From Calendula officinalis (Eukaryota > Streptophyta > Magnoliopsida > Asterales > Asteraceae), in NCBI GenBank assembly GCA_963853835.1, contig OY970823.1, positions 8,698,001 to 8,762,000 of the forward strand: a DNA stretch of 64,000 nucleotides. The letters run 5' to 3'. How positions within the stretch are numbered: the stretch's first letter is position 1; the number at the start of each line of letters is the position of its first letter. A program made the position numbers and the translations under genes. The notes beneath the pieces were generated by a model that had not been told where the DNA came from, did not search any database, and was given only the letters and a program-made list of their open reading frames with translations. Shown here one piece after another: positions 21,590-32,390 of this stretch.

Positions 21590-23164
21590 TTACCGCCTCT
21601 CCCCATTATTTGGTACTTGCATGGCTTTCAATATGCTTCTCGTCATCTCCATAAGTGTTCGATTTCGTCTTTCCACAACCCCGTTTTGTTGGGGTGTGTA
21701 TGGAGCGGTGAGATGTCGCTTAATTCCCTTTTTTCCACAAAATTCTTGGAATTCCGTTGACATGAATTCACCTCCACGATCACTTCTAAATACTTTCAAC
21801 GGCTTTTCTATTTCTTTCTCCGCCAAAGTCTTGAATTTTTTGAAGTGAGTGAAAGCCTCGCCTTTTTCTTTTAAAAGATATGTCCACATAAAACGTGAGT
21901 AATCATCAATTAAAGTGAAAACATACCTTTTTCCCCATATTGTGGCCGGTGTGATCGGACCACACAAGTCACCGTGAACTAGCTCGAGTGGTTCGATCGC
22001 TTTATAGGAGGTGGCGGTTGGAAACGGATTTCTTGTTTGTTTTCCCACCAAACAAGATTCACAAAGTTGATTTACATGATCAACTTTCGGCAATCCTTTG
22101 ACTAGCCCTTTATTCGACATCTTCTTCATAGACTCGAAGTTGATGTGACCGAGTCGGGCATACCAACGCCAAGTGTCTTCACTGATTTTTGAGTGAAGGC
22201 ACACCGGGGTTCCAATTTGCAAACGAATTTTATAAAGACGATTTGGAGTTCTTTGTACCTTCATCAAGAGACACCCATTAGCATCATGCATGGTAAGAAA
22301 GTTACCATTCATCAGGATGCGACAGCCGGTTTCCGTGGTTTGACCAAGACTAATGATATTATTCTTGAGATCCGGTATATAGTAGATGTCCGTCATTAGT
22401 CGTTGTTGACCGGATTTTCCTTGAAAAAGTATCGCACCTTTTCCTTTAATAGCGACACATGAGTTGTCGCCAAACTTCACACGGCCGGTAATATTTGCAT
22501 TGAGTTCGGTAAAGTAGGATCGGTTTCCGGTCATATGATTGCTTGCCCCATTATCGAGATACCATACATCTTTTTCTTTTGAATCGTATCGAGAAGGTAT
22601 CACTTTGTCTTCGTTTAAGAAAACGATTTCGTGTTTAAATAGGGCGGCATCGTTGTCATCGGTTTCAACGTAGTTTGATTCTTCTAACTTTTGTTTTCGA
22701 TCCGGGCACTGAGACGCAAAGTGTCCCGGTTTGTCGCATCGATAACAAACGATTTTTGACCGATCCTTCTTTTCTTTTCCTTGATTTTGACCGCCTTTCT
22801 TCTCGAAAGCTTGTGACTTGCCTTTACCGGTGTTTTTGTTACCCTTCCATTGTGGTTTTGTGTTGCTTTTCGACTCGTCTTTTGTGAACAATAATTTAGA
22901 CTGACTATTGTCCGCGGAATCATCTTCACTGATTCGTTCTTCGTAAGCCTTCAAGCGTCCCACAACGTCTTCAAACCCGGTTGCATTAAGGTCAAGTACC
23001 TGTTCAAGAGAAGCAACTATGTGAATAAATTTACTTCGCGGAAGGGTTTTGAGAAACTTCTTCACGAGTTTCGATTCTTCGATAGCTTCTCCTAGCGCCG
23101 CTGATTTCGAGGCAATCTCGGACAACTTTGCCGCATAGTCGTCGATTGTCTCGCTATCCGCCAT
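21590..23164 (-). pseudogene. Copia-2 gag distal part, protease and integrase core
   Basis: This is a 525-codon open stretch. The gag UBN2-like part contains DDYAAKLSEIASKSAAL and the zinc knuckle CYRCDKPGHFASQC. The protease active site reads WYLDNGASNHMTG, with Asn in the place usually held by Thr or Ser. Integrase shows YARLGHINFE and CESCLVGKQ for zinc, then catalytic residues in VHGDLCGP, FRSDRGGEF and NGVVERRNRT. It ends at a small deletion near 21600. It is in phase with the upstream gag start but separated from it by one stop codon. Confidence 0.92.
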
Positions 23165-23170
23165 CTTGAG

Positions 23171-23521
23171 TCAATCGAAATCAGACATTAGGGTTTGCAA
23201 TCGAGCTTCTTTTATGCGAGTGGCCCCAACGTATCTAGTCTTGATTGCGTCCCACAGCTTCTTGCTCGTATCTTGATCACCGATCTGCATGATTAGACTT
23301 TCGGGGATCGATTGATACAATAAACCCATCGCTAGGTCATTCTTTTCGGCATTATCGATCGTTCCCGGGTCAATCGTTTCCCATACCTTGTGAATACGCA
23401 GCACCACTTTTATGCGCAACGCCCACACCGTGTAGTTCGTGGACGTGAGCATCGGACATTGGATGGAGGTCGTCCCAACCTCCTTCCCTCTCGGCGGCGG
23501 CAGCGGCAGGTTATCACCCAT
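23171..23521 (-). pseudogene. Copia-2 gag N-terminal part
   Basis: The start is the ATG at 23521-23519, only about five bases after the primer-binding site, so the element has almost no leader. The product begins MGDNLPLPPPRGKEV, then the gag head SMLTSTNYTVWALRIKVVL and LLYQSIPESLIMQI. It ends at a TGA (23173-23171), after which the same phase continues into the rest of gag. The stop looks like a C-to-T change in a CpG context, the common decay route of methylated transposons. Confidence 0.9.
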
Positions 23522-23526
23522 GATCG

Positions 23527-23538
23527 GCTCTGATACCA
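23527..23538 (-). promoter_or_regulatory. Copia-2 primer-binding site
   Basis: The minus strand reads TGGTATCAGAGC two bases from the LTR end. It is of the initiator tRNA-Met type, and the gag ATG follows almost at once. Confidence 0.93.
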
Positions 23539-23540
23539 AT

Positions 23541-23768
23541 TAAAGAACCAAACACAAATAACCAAAATAACTCTTTGATTAAAATTGAGAATATAACTCT
23601 AAACTCAATACAATTGTTTGGATACCTAAAACCCTAACTTGGCTTATGTATTTATAGGCTAGAAACTAGACTACATTAAGGAATACAAGTCCTACTCGAA
23701 TTGCAATTCCTATGGATATCCCCTTACCCTAAAGCCCGACTTAGCTTTGGGCCGTAGGAAGTCCAACA
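23541..23768 (-). repeat. Copia-2 5' LTR
   Basis: This is a 228-bp repeat of 19274-19501, followed on the right by the target duplication TTAAT at 23769-23773. Confidence 0.95.
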
Positions 23769-23773
23769 TTAAT

Positions 23774-25130
23774 TACCTTTTATTCCAAAAGGTTTCGTTT
23801 TTGAGGCTTGTATACAATGTTTTCTTACCTTACCTTAATTTAATTGCTATTGTTTTTGCTATTATGGGTCGATTTGAGCTATGTTTGTCTCCAGCAGGTG
23901 AAATAAAAAAAGTTATCTCAAATGAGCTAAAATGTGTGTATATTCAATGCATAAACATCACTGAATCTCAACAACTTAGAAAGTGCATCCTTTTCTTCAG
24001 CATGCTCATCAAATCCATATTCGTTACAATACAGGACCTTCGACTTTTCGATGTTTGACTTTTACTTCATCAGATCAGATAGTGTTCTCATCCTTGCTAA
24101 AATCTGTTCAACAAATCATGGTTAAATACTAGGGGCGGGAAACTTGAAGGGTCATGTAATGGGTCAAAACAGAATTTTTAACTACACTTTTTGCGTATTT
24201 CTTTTATACATAATTTATAAGTTAAATAAAGCGATTATTTCTTTTGACTCGCTTACTTTTTATCTTTGATTTTGCAATTTACCCAGCTAATTTTACGCTT
24301 AATCTAAGGTAAATGATGATACCGTTTGGGTAAACCATTAATTTTAATGGCCATGAATTTCTTGATTAAAAGTGGGGAAAAAATTGGTAAGTTGACAATG
24401 TATGTATTGACTTCTTGGAATTTTAATTAACCATCTGATAATAGCAACTGAGACATTTTTTGTTGCTCGAATTGCAGAAACACCCAAATCTCTGGATCTT
24501 TGAACATGCATAAAAGGTAGTACATTATGCATGTTTAGTTGTACATTTGGTTTCATCTTTCAATAAAAAGTTAATTAATCTTGACATGGGTTTTTGCAGT
24601 TCCTCATACTCGATTTGGGACCATGAAATTAGTTATGAGCAAGGGTTGTACCATGAGCTTTGGGATTAGTACAATGAGATCATTGTCCGAAAGTCTAATA
24701 GATGTGCTTGAAGTTGCAATATCGGGCTATAAATAATTAAATATAATGATTCACCTACTGAAAGGATGATGCTCAACAACGTTAGCCTATGATGAAATTA
24801 ATTTTGTTTAATTATTTTTTGAACTTTTGGGAGGATGGATTGACAAATTGCTTGGTATAGTTGTTAAATGTCAAGACTATTTCTAAAAATTAAAATACAA
24901 AAAGAAAAAAAAATGAATTATGATGATAAACCCCCCCCCCCATCAGGAACTGGGTGGGGTGGGTAACATGGGCCTAGAATGCTGAATTTTATTAAAGTTT
25001 GTTACTATAGTATGTCAAATGTTATTACAAGAATTAAATTATTTAGAAGGTTTATGTTGGACCCATTTGACATGTATCAAATTTCAGTTTTTTTAAAAAC
25101 CTATTTAGCCCGTTAGTGTAATATAACTTA
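23774..25130. other. Non-repetitive intergenic segment, possible exon remnants
   Basis: No gene is supported. Two short plus-strand segments have splice-like borders: 24479-24516 (after ttgcag, before gtagta) and about 24601-24666 (after ttttgcag). They would join in a compatible phase but code for only about 35 residues with no recognisable family, so I leave them uncalled. A run of 13 C lies at 24931-24943. The remainder is AT-rich. Confidence 0.3.
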
Positions 25131-25256
25131 GGGCATGTTTGAGAAAACTTATTAACGGGGTTTATGAGCTTATTAGTTTATTAAACTTAAATACGCTTGA
25201 AAATTTGGACTTAATAAGCTCATAAGTCCCGTTAATAAGCTTTCCCAAACATGCCC
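25131..25256. mobile_element. Harbinger/Tourist-type MITE, 126 bp
   Basis: The ends are long inverted repeats: gggcatgtttgagaaaactt on the left mirrors tttcccaaacatgccc on the right, extending through TTATTAACGGG. It is flanked by the 3-bp target duplication TTA (25128-25130 and 25257-25259), as expected for PIF/Harbinger. It has no coding capacity. Confidence 0.88.
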
Positions 25257-25350
25257 TTAGTATTAACTTCTTGATAACATATGAATTTTTGTTCTTTTTT
25301 ATTAGTTTCAGTTGTAGTTGCCATTCAGTTGTAGTTGCCATACCATATAG

Positions 25351-25853
25351 TGTTGGGATATAAAACAGATATAACATTCTATTACTGATGCTGCAGTTAG
25401 TATTGATCAACGATTATGAAGAATAGTACTGATGGGGCAGAAAAGCAATTACTACTGATGATGCTGAACTTGGATTTACTACTGATGATCAGAATTACTA
25501 CTGATGCTATTTATGGTGCTGATCAAGTCCGAGATTCTAGTATAGTTTGTTATAGAATGTATATCTTTATGTAATTCAATTGTAATTGAATCCTAGAATA
25601 ACTAGGTTAATGTTTTAGGCTTCAAGGACTATTATATATAGTTCCTTATTAATTGTAAACATACGTGTGTATTGTTCGAGCATATCAATATACATTGAAG
25701 CTTTTTGTGATTACTGTGTTCTTACTATTGTTTCATACAATTACAGTTTTCGTTTGTTCTTAATCAATTAACTCGAGTGTTGATCCGCTGCAACTTCTCG
25801 TTGTTAGTAGATCTGGGTTTATAATAACTTGATTAGGTTATTCGATCCTGACA
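25351..25853 (+). repeat. Sire-1 5' LTR
   Basis: It runs TGTTGGG to CCTGACA and is repeated at 35987-36487. It contains three exact ACTACTGAT motifs plus shorter relatives between about 25380 and 25530. A TATATATAG box lies near 25632 in the proximal half. Confidence 0.95.
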
Positions 25854-25855
25854 AG

Positions 25856-25867
25856 TGGTATCAGAGC
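25856..25867 (+). promoter_or_regulatory. Sire-1 primer-binding site
   Basis: TGGTATCAGAGC lies two bases downstream of the LTR, the initiator tRNA-Met complement. Confidence 0.95.
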
Positions 25868-25937
25868 CTTACGGTTCTAGATCTACGAATTAAGAACAAC
25901 AAAAAGTTTCATACTTTCTAACTCAAAATTGTTAATC

Positions 25938-27323
25938 ATGACTGATAACAATGAAAGCACTCAGGCTAACAAAATTCTCATTCTCACTCCCAACAACTTT
26001 GGGATGTGGAAAAACAGAATCAAGCAATACATGCTTATTACTGATTATTCCATGTGGGAAGTTGTTGTTGAAGGCAACAAAACCGTCCAGGCTCAAGCAG
26101 CAAGTTCTGCAACTGAAGCAGACAAACTCAAGTGTGAAAAAGAGAAGAAAGACAGAGGAATTGAACTCAAAGCCTTAAGCATTCTTCTGCTTGCTATTCC
26201 CAATGATTATCAACATCTCTTTGTTGAATATGATGATGCAAAGAAACTATGGCAGGCTCTGGAAAAGAGGTTTGTGGGCACCAAAAGCACCAAAAGAAAC
26301 ACGAAGTCTGTTCTGAAACAAGACTTTGAAAACTTCAAAGGGCAAAAGAATGAATCATTATCACAAGTCTTTGATAGGTTCAACAAACTTATATGTGAAC
26401 TGAATCAAGTTGGTGTTCAACCAGACAATGATGATGTCAACAGGAAGTTTCTTAGGTCCCTTGGTGAAGAATGGTCTATGTATACACTTATATACAGACA
26501 AGGTGATGCTTTGGAAGAAAAAGAGCTGGATGAATTATACAATGAACTGAGAGTGTTTGAATCTGAGGTAAGTTCTAAAACTCCCAATTTACCTTCAAAC
26601 AATGCTGCTTTTGTGTCTAGTACAGGAACAGGTCAAGAGGCTACAAAGAATGCAGGACATGAAGATGTAGCAAGAGAATCTTTCTTCACTAGTCATGTGC
26701 ATACTGCATTAATTAGTGAAGATCTGGAACAACTCAATAAAGATGATCTGGAGGAGATGGACATCAAGTGGCAGATGGCTATTCTGAGTTTAAGGACAAA
26801 AAGGTTTCTCAAAAGAACTTGCAGACAAAATCTAACCTACAACAAAGGTGATCGTGCTGGATTTGACAAAACCAAAGTCAAATGCTACAACTGTCATGAA
26901 CTTGGTCACTTTGCCAGAGAATGTCCTAGCAAAGATCAAAGATCAAACTACAACAAAAACATCACTTCCAATTCAACTGCACTAGTATCTCAAGAGGGTC
27001 AAGGCTATGACTGGAGCTTTCAAGCAGAGGAACATGCACAGAATCAAGCTCTTATGGCATCTACTGATTATACTACTGATGTACATTCTAAATCTTGTAC
27101 TCCTGAATGCATTAAAGCATATAAAGAATTAGAAAAACTTAATAAAGAAACACTTAAAGAGATGATATTAAATAGAAACAGGAAAATTGGATATAATGGT
27201 TGTATAGCTGATCTTGAAAATCAAATTAAAATTTATAAAATAACAGATCAAAAGATAAATGATGAACTCCTGCAAACAACCTATGATAAAGAATATGCTG
27301 AATTGAAATTAAAAGAAACTTAA
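25938..27323 (+). pseudogene. Sire-1 gag, proximal part
   Basis: I chose the ATG at 25938 because it matches the start of the Sire-3 copy (45238). The head MTDNNESTQANKI leads into FGMWKNRIKQYMLITDYSMWEV and the UBN2-like capsid region (LLLAIPNDYQHLFVEYDDAKKLW, FENFKGQKNESLSQVFDRFNKL). The first zinc knuckle is CYNCHELGHFAREC. A basic, coiled-coil-like stretch follows. The frame ends at a TAA at 27321-27323 that the Sire-3 copy lacks, so it is a nonsense lesion. A strong 5' splice-site consensus (GAG/GTAAGT) lies after codon 210 (26567/26568). Confidence 0.9.
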
Positions 27324-28373
27324 ATTAAATTAGAAGAATGTCAAATGGAATTAGAACAGAATAAATTAACCATTAAAAATTTGAAAGAAGTTCAAAAATT
27401 ATTGATGAATTAACCAGCAATCAAACCACTGTAAAAGTTGTGCATGGAGTGGGATATCATGCAGTTCCACCTCCAACAAATTTTATCCCTCCTCTTAAAT
27501 CAAGCACAGAAAGAACTTTAAATGAATTAAAAATAGAAAGTCAAACTGAAACCAGTAATAAAACAACTGATTCAAATGATTCTTCTGATGATGATCAAAC
27601 AACTGAGTCAACTGATACAAGTTTTCACACAACGCAAAGTCAAACTAAATCCCCCAAATATAACTCAGAAAATATACCAAAAATTTTAAGAAGGGGAAAT
27701 CAAAGAAACTTGAATCAGTTAAAAGAACAAAGAAAGCCTGAAGGTGCTAAATCAACAAAAGTAACATGCTTAATTTGTAACAAAGTTAACCACATAGCAA
27801 AGAATTGTCACTTTAATCCAATCAACTGCAAAGAATTCAAAGAGTTTAAAATAAGTAAAGAAAAAGAGAAAGCATTAAAATTAAAACAAACTAAAGAAAT
27901 AAAAGCAAAAGAAGTTAAAAACTCATATGTTGAAACTCCCAAATTTGGAAGAACTGCACAGAGATTTGTGCAAAATATCAGGTATAAAAGTCCAAACAGA
28001 AGTAACTACTTCAAAAAAAATGGAAAACATAATCAATTTCCACAATACTTAAAGTTTTCAAACACCAGTAGGAACTATTCCAGATTTACTACTAATAAAA
28101 AACCCTAATTATAATGTTGTCTGGTACAATTACAAAAATACTACTGACTATGCCAAAAATTCACATTACCCAAACAACACTGGTCCATCAGTAGTAAAAT
28201 ACTCAAAAGTCAAACACTACGGGTATAAACCTAGGTCAGTAGTAAAATAAAACACCAGTACCAACCAACAAACTAAGAGCAAAAGTCCATCTAAAACTCA
28301 TTCATTTAGAAAAACTTAATCTTCAAAGGATGAACCCAAGACAAAACAAGCTTGGGTTCCCAAAATTAACTAA
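27324..28373 (+). pseudogene. Sire-1 gag, distal part
   Basis: After a further one-base break near 27378, the main open stretch is 27440-28108. It begins VVHGVGYHAVPPP, has a DSNDSSDDDQ acidic patch and then a second zinc knuckle, CLICNKVNHIAKNC (CX2CX4HX4C). A Lys-rich tail (KEFKEFKISKEKEKALK) follows. Downstream frames continue with changes of phase to a conserved AWVPKxN-stop at 28371-28373. Two knuckles separated by about 330 residues make this gag longer than ordinary Copia gag, consistent with Sireviruses. Confidence 0.85.
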
Positions 28374-28393
28374 TCCATTTACTTTATGTACAG

Positions 28394-30303
28394 AGCATTC
28401 AGATCCCTGAAAAAGGTAGAATATGACATATTGATAGTGGATGCTCTAGGCACATGACTGGAAATCTTCAAATTCTCAGAGATTTCAAATCTTTTGAAGG
28501 TGGATATGTTGCATTTGGTGAAAATCCAAGAGGTGGTAAAATTACAGGTAAAGGTACAGTATCAAATGGTAAGATTACTTTTGATGATGTATTTTATGTT
28601 GCTGAGCTTAAATATAATCTGGTTAGTGTCTCACAAGTCTGTGATAAGAAGAACAAAATTCTTTTTACAGATGTAGAGTGCATCATTCTTTCTCCTGATT
28701 TTATTATTGATGAAAAATTTGTTGTTTTAAGAACACCAAGGAGAAAACAATGTGTATTGCCTGGATATAGGGGGAGAACTCATTTCTTCAAATGAGATCA
28801 ACTGTTTTATATCTAAGGCAAACACAAATGAATCAGAACTCTGGCATAGAAGGATGTGTCACACAAATTTTAAAAATATGAACAATTTAGTTAAAAAGAA
28901 TTTGGTAGTTGGCTTACGACAAAAAGAATTTATGTGTGATCATCACTGTGTTGTATGCCTAAAAGGTAAACAACACAAAACTTCTCATAAGACCAAAGCA
29001 ATCAATTCTATTTCTAATCCTTTGCAGCTCTTACATATGGACCTTTTTGGACCTACAAATGTAATGAGTATTGGAAAGAAACAATACTGCCTTGTTATTA
29101 CTGATGATTTTTTCCAGATATACTTGGGTATTCTTTCTTAGGACCAAAGATGAAACAAGTGAGATTATAAAGAATCTAATTGTAATGCTGGAAAATACAA
29201 GAGATTTCAAAGTGAAAGCAATTAGATGTGATAATGGCACAGAATTTAAAAATACTAATCTAATTGATTTTTGTGATCTTAAGGGTATTGACAGGCACTA
29301 CAGCTCACCAAGAACTCCACAACAAAGTGGTGTAGCTGAAAGAAGAAATAGAATCATCATTGAAGCAGCCAGATCCATGCTTGCAGATTCAAAATAATCA
29401 ATAACTTTTTGGGCTGAAGCTGTTAATACTACATGTTATGTTCAGAACAGAGTATTAATAGTTAAGCCTCACTTTAAAACACCTTATGAACTTTTCAATA
29501 AAAGAAAACCCTCAATAAGCTTTCTAAAATCATTTGGTTGTCCTTGTACTATTTTAATTACAAGAGAACAAATTGGTAAGTTTGACTGCAAATCAGATGA
29601 TGGAATATTTGTAGGATACTCAACTCAAAGCAAATCATACAGAGTATTCAACAAACGGCTAAGGATCATTGAAGAAAGTGTTAATGTATCCTTTAATGAA
29701 AATTTGATGAATGAGCAGGGAAATGGTCCAGACTGGTTATTTAACATTGACAATCTAACCAAATCTTTTGATATGAACTATGATTTTAATACAGGATATT
29801 CAAACAATCAAAATCAACAAGGTGGATCATCATCATTTAATGATAGTCAAGACAAGATGAAATATATTCTGGTTAATACTGACCCCACAGTTAATACTGA
29901 GGACAGTAGTAACTCGGATAACCCTAGTATTCCTGATACCAGTAACAACTTCAACTCACAAGATACTACTGATCCCAGTAGTAACTTAAACTCACAAAAT
30001 TTTGATGATGAACCAAACAATACTGATGTCAGTAACAACAATGAACGACCAGAACTTAATGAAGAAAATGTTACTACTAACACCAGTAGCAATGGAGAAT
30101 CCCCACAAAATACAAACAACCAAGAAGAAACATGGACAGATGCACAAATCCCTGAATCCAATGAGTCCAATCTTGACAGTCAACTAATTGTTGACAAAGT
30201 TCATGGCACCAGAACTGAAAAGAATCATCATTTGGATCAAGTCCTCAGTGATGTGAACTCAACCATGCAGACAAGAAGCAAATTTAATTCTACTATAAAT
30301 TGA
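28394..30303 (+). pseudogene. Sire-1 protease and integrase
   Basis: The protease active site [12 protein letters not shown] is preceded by an in-frame stop. The frame then breaks in an A-run near 28745 and in a T-run near 29110, and a stop lies near 29395. Within the pieces one sees the zinc region [15 protein letters not shown] and [11 protein letters not shown]. Catalytic residues lie in [23 protein letters not shown] and SGVAERRNRI. The C-terminal linker (29850-30170) is N, T, S and D rich and is largely made of repeats of the ACTACTGAT motif. It ends at a stop (30301-30303) before RT. It integrates element DNA when active. Confidence 0.9.
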
Positions 30304-31890
30304 AATGTTTGTAACATAAGTCTTATCTCTAATGAATGTATGTATGAATGCTTTCTGTCACAGGAGGAACCAAAGAAGATTCAACAAGCTATGAAAGACT
30401 CAAACTGGATCATAGCGATGCAAGAAGAGCTTCTTCAATTCAAACTACAAGCAGTATGGACTCTTGTACCTCTACCAAAAGGAAAAAGAGCCATTGGAAC
30501 AAGATGGATCTTCAGAAACAAGAGAGATGAAAGAGGTATTGTGATCAAGAACAAAGCAAGACTTGTAGCCCAAGGATACACACAAGAAGAAGGTATAGAC
30601 TATGATGAAGTGTATGCTCCAGTTGCTAGGATTGAAGCAATAAGAATATTTCTGGCATATGCTTCATACAAGAAGATCAAAGTCTACCAAATGGATGTAA
30701 AAAGTGCTTTCCTTTATGGAAAAATTAAAGAAGAAGTATATGTATGTCAACCACCAGGATTTGAAGATCCAGAACATGATGACTATGTGTACGAATTAGA
30801 CAAAGCTCTATATGGCCTTCATCAGGCACCAAGAGCTTGGTATGACACATTATCATCATATCTACTGAAGAACAACTTTAAAAGAGGTGGAATTGACAAA
30901 ACCTTGTTCACAAGAAAGGTCAAAGATGATATACTACTGGTCCAAATATGTAGACGATATCATCTTTGGTTCAACAAATGATCAATTATGCAAGGAATTT
31001 GAAGAACTGATGCAGATCAAGTTCAAGATGAGCTCAATGGGTCCAATGAACTTCTTCCTTGGACTCCAAATCAATCAAAGATCACATGGTATTTTGATCA
31101 ACCAATCAAAGTATGTCAGAGACATTTTAGAGAAATTTGCAATGAAAGACAGCAAAAGTGCAACCACACCAATGGAAACTCACAAACACCTACATCCTGA
31201 TGTTGAGGGGGAGATGTAGATGAGCGTCTTTACAGATCAATGATAGGATCTTTAATGTATTTAACTGCATCAAGACCTAACATTATGTATAGTGTTTGTG
31301 TATGTGCCAGGTATCAAGCAAGACCTAAGGAACTACACTTGCAAGCAGTCAAAAGAATCTTTAGATACTTGAAAGGAAAACCGTCTCTTGGTCTATGGTA
31401 TCCACATGAATCACCATTTGAACTCATATCCTACACTGATAGTGACTATGGTGGTGAATGTCAAGATAGAAAATCTACTACTGGTGGATGTCAATTCTTT
31501 GGATCAAGATTGGTGTCATGGCAATGCAAGATAAAGACCAATGTATCAACATCAACTACTGAAGCAGAGTATGTAGCTGCATCTGCCTGTTGTGCTCAAG
31601 TTCTATGGATTCAAAATCAACTCTTAGACTTTGGTATATCTATTCTTAAAACTCCTATTTTTATTGATAATCAAAGTGCTATCAGTATTGTGAATAATCC
31701 AGTAAAACATTCAAAAACAAAACACATTGAAATAAGATTCCATTTCATAAGAGATTGCAATGAAAAGAAATTAATCAAAGTAGAGAAAATTCATACTGAT
31801 AATCAATTAGCAGATCTTTTTACAAAAGCATTTGATGTAGGAAGATTCAGCTTCTTGGTTAGCAGCATTGGAATGATTTTAATAAATTAA
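30304..31890 (+). pseudogene. Sire-1 reverse transcriptase and RNase H
   Basis: RT begins after [20 protein letters not shown]. It contains [42 protein letters not shown] and [12 protein letters not shown]. The catalytic YVDDIIFGS box is in a different phase because two bases are missing near 30945. A further one-base break lies near 31211, inside a purine tract. The RNase H frame (31240-31890) is intact, with [30 protein letters not shown] and IDNQSAISI, ending [12 protein letters not shown] and a normal stop. Confidence 0.92.
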
Positions 31891-32390
31891 TTTCACAAAA
31901 GAAAATCATATGTAAAGTTTTGTATAATTTTTATAGTTATAAGTATGTTTTACTACTGGTTATTTGCTACTACTGATCGTGTATTAGTCATACAAATTTA
32001 GTACTGATAGGGTTATCAGTAGAAATTAGGTTAAGTATAGAAACAACGGTTACTACTGATGTTTCTACTACTGACACTTAGTTACTACTGATCGACCGTT
32101 TTCTGTGAAATACACAATTTACCACACTAACCCCCATGAAATTAGCCGTTGGGTTATTATTTGAAGGGTATTTCGGTCATTTTGCAGGGAAATTCCAAAA
32201 ATATAAATAGCTGATTATGATTAGTTTAGCATTATCTTCTCCTCGATTTGATAAACCCTACGATAAACCCTAAAACTCGATCAAAATCCTGCATCAGTAT
32301 CAACTAAATTCATTCCACAAATCACTCACGATTGCAAAACCGACTAAACTCTCTGTAAAATTCTCATTTTCAAAGTTCAAAATCATTCAA
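31891..32390 (+). promoter_or_regulatory. Sire-1 pol-ORF3 spacer with internal promoter
   Basis: This is a 500-bp non-coding spacer. Its first half carries ACTACTG motif copies (between about 31950 and 32095). It then holds a TATA box TATAAATAG (32202-32210). The conserved block ttagtttagcattatcttc follows, with a CA initiator at 32230-32231, 29 nt from the TATA start. An AT/CT-rich leader of about 160 nt leads to the ORF3 ATG at 32391. The same TATA, initiator and spacing recur in Sire-2 and Sire-3. Confidence 0.7.

Larger units (their letters stand above)
19274..23768 (-). mobile_element. Copia-2, compact degenerate Copia retrotransposon
   Basis: This 4,495-bp element has 228-bp LTRs (19274-19501 and 23541-23768) and a perfect 5-bp target duplication TTAAT (19269-19273 and 23769-23773). 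The LTRs differ at about three positions (1.3%). The LTR 3' ends are TTTT and TTTA rather than CA, a non-canonical terminus. The order on the minus strand is PBS, gag, protease, integrase, RT and RNase H, then a polypurine tract. The coding region is broken by two stop codons and three small frame breaks, so it cannot move by itself. Confidence 0.96.

Noticed and set aside
24479..24666. Two short exon-like segments with good splice borders
   Set aside because: They join in phase but give only about 35 residues without any recognisable family, and no further exons were found, so they are kept as a remark only.
24931..24943. Run of 13 cytosines
   Set aside because: It is an isolated homopolymer in AT-rich sequence with no adjoining structure, and could be an assembly or slippage artefact.
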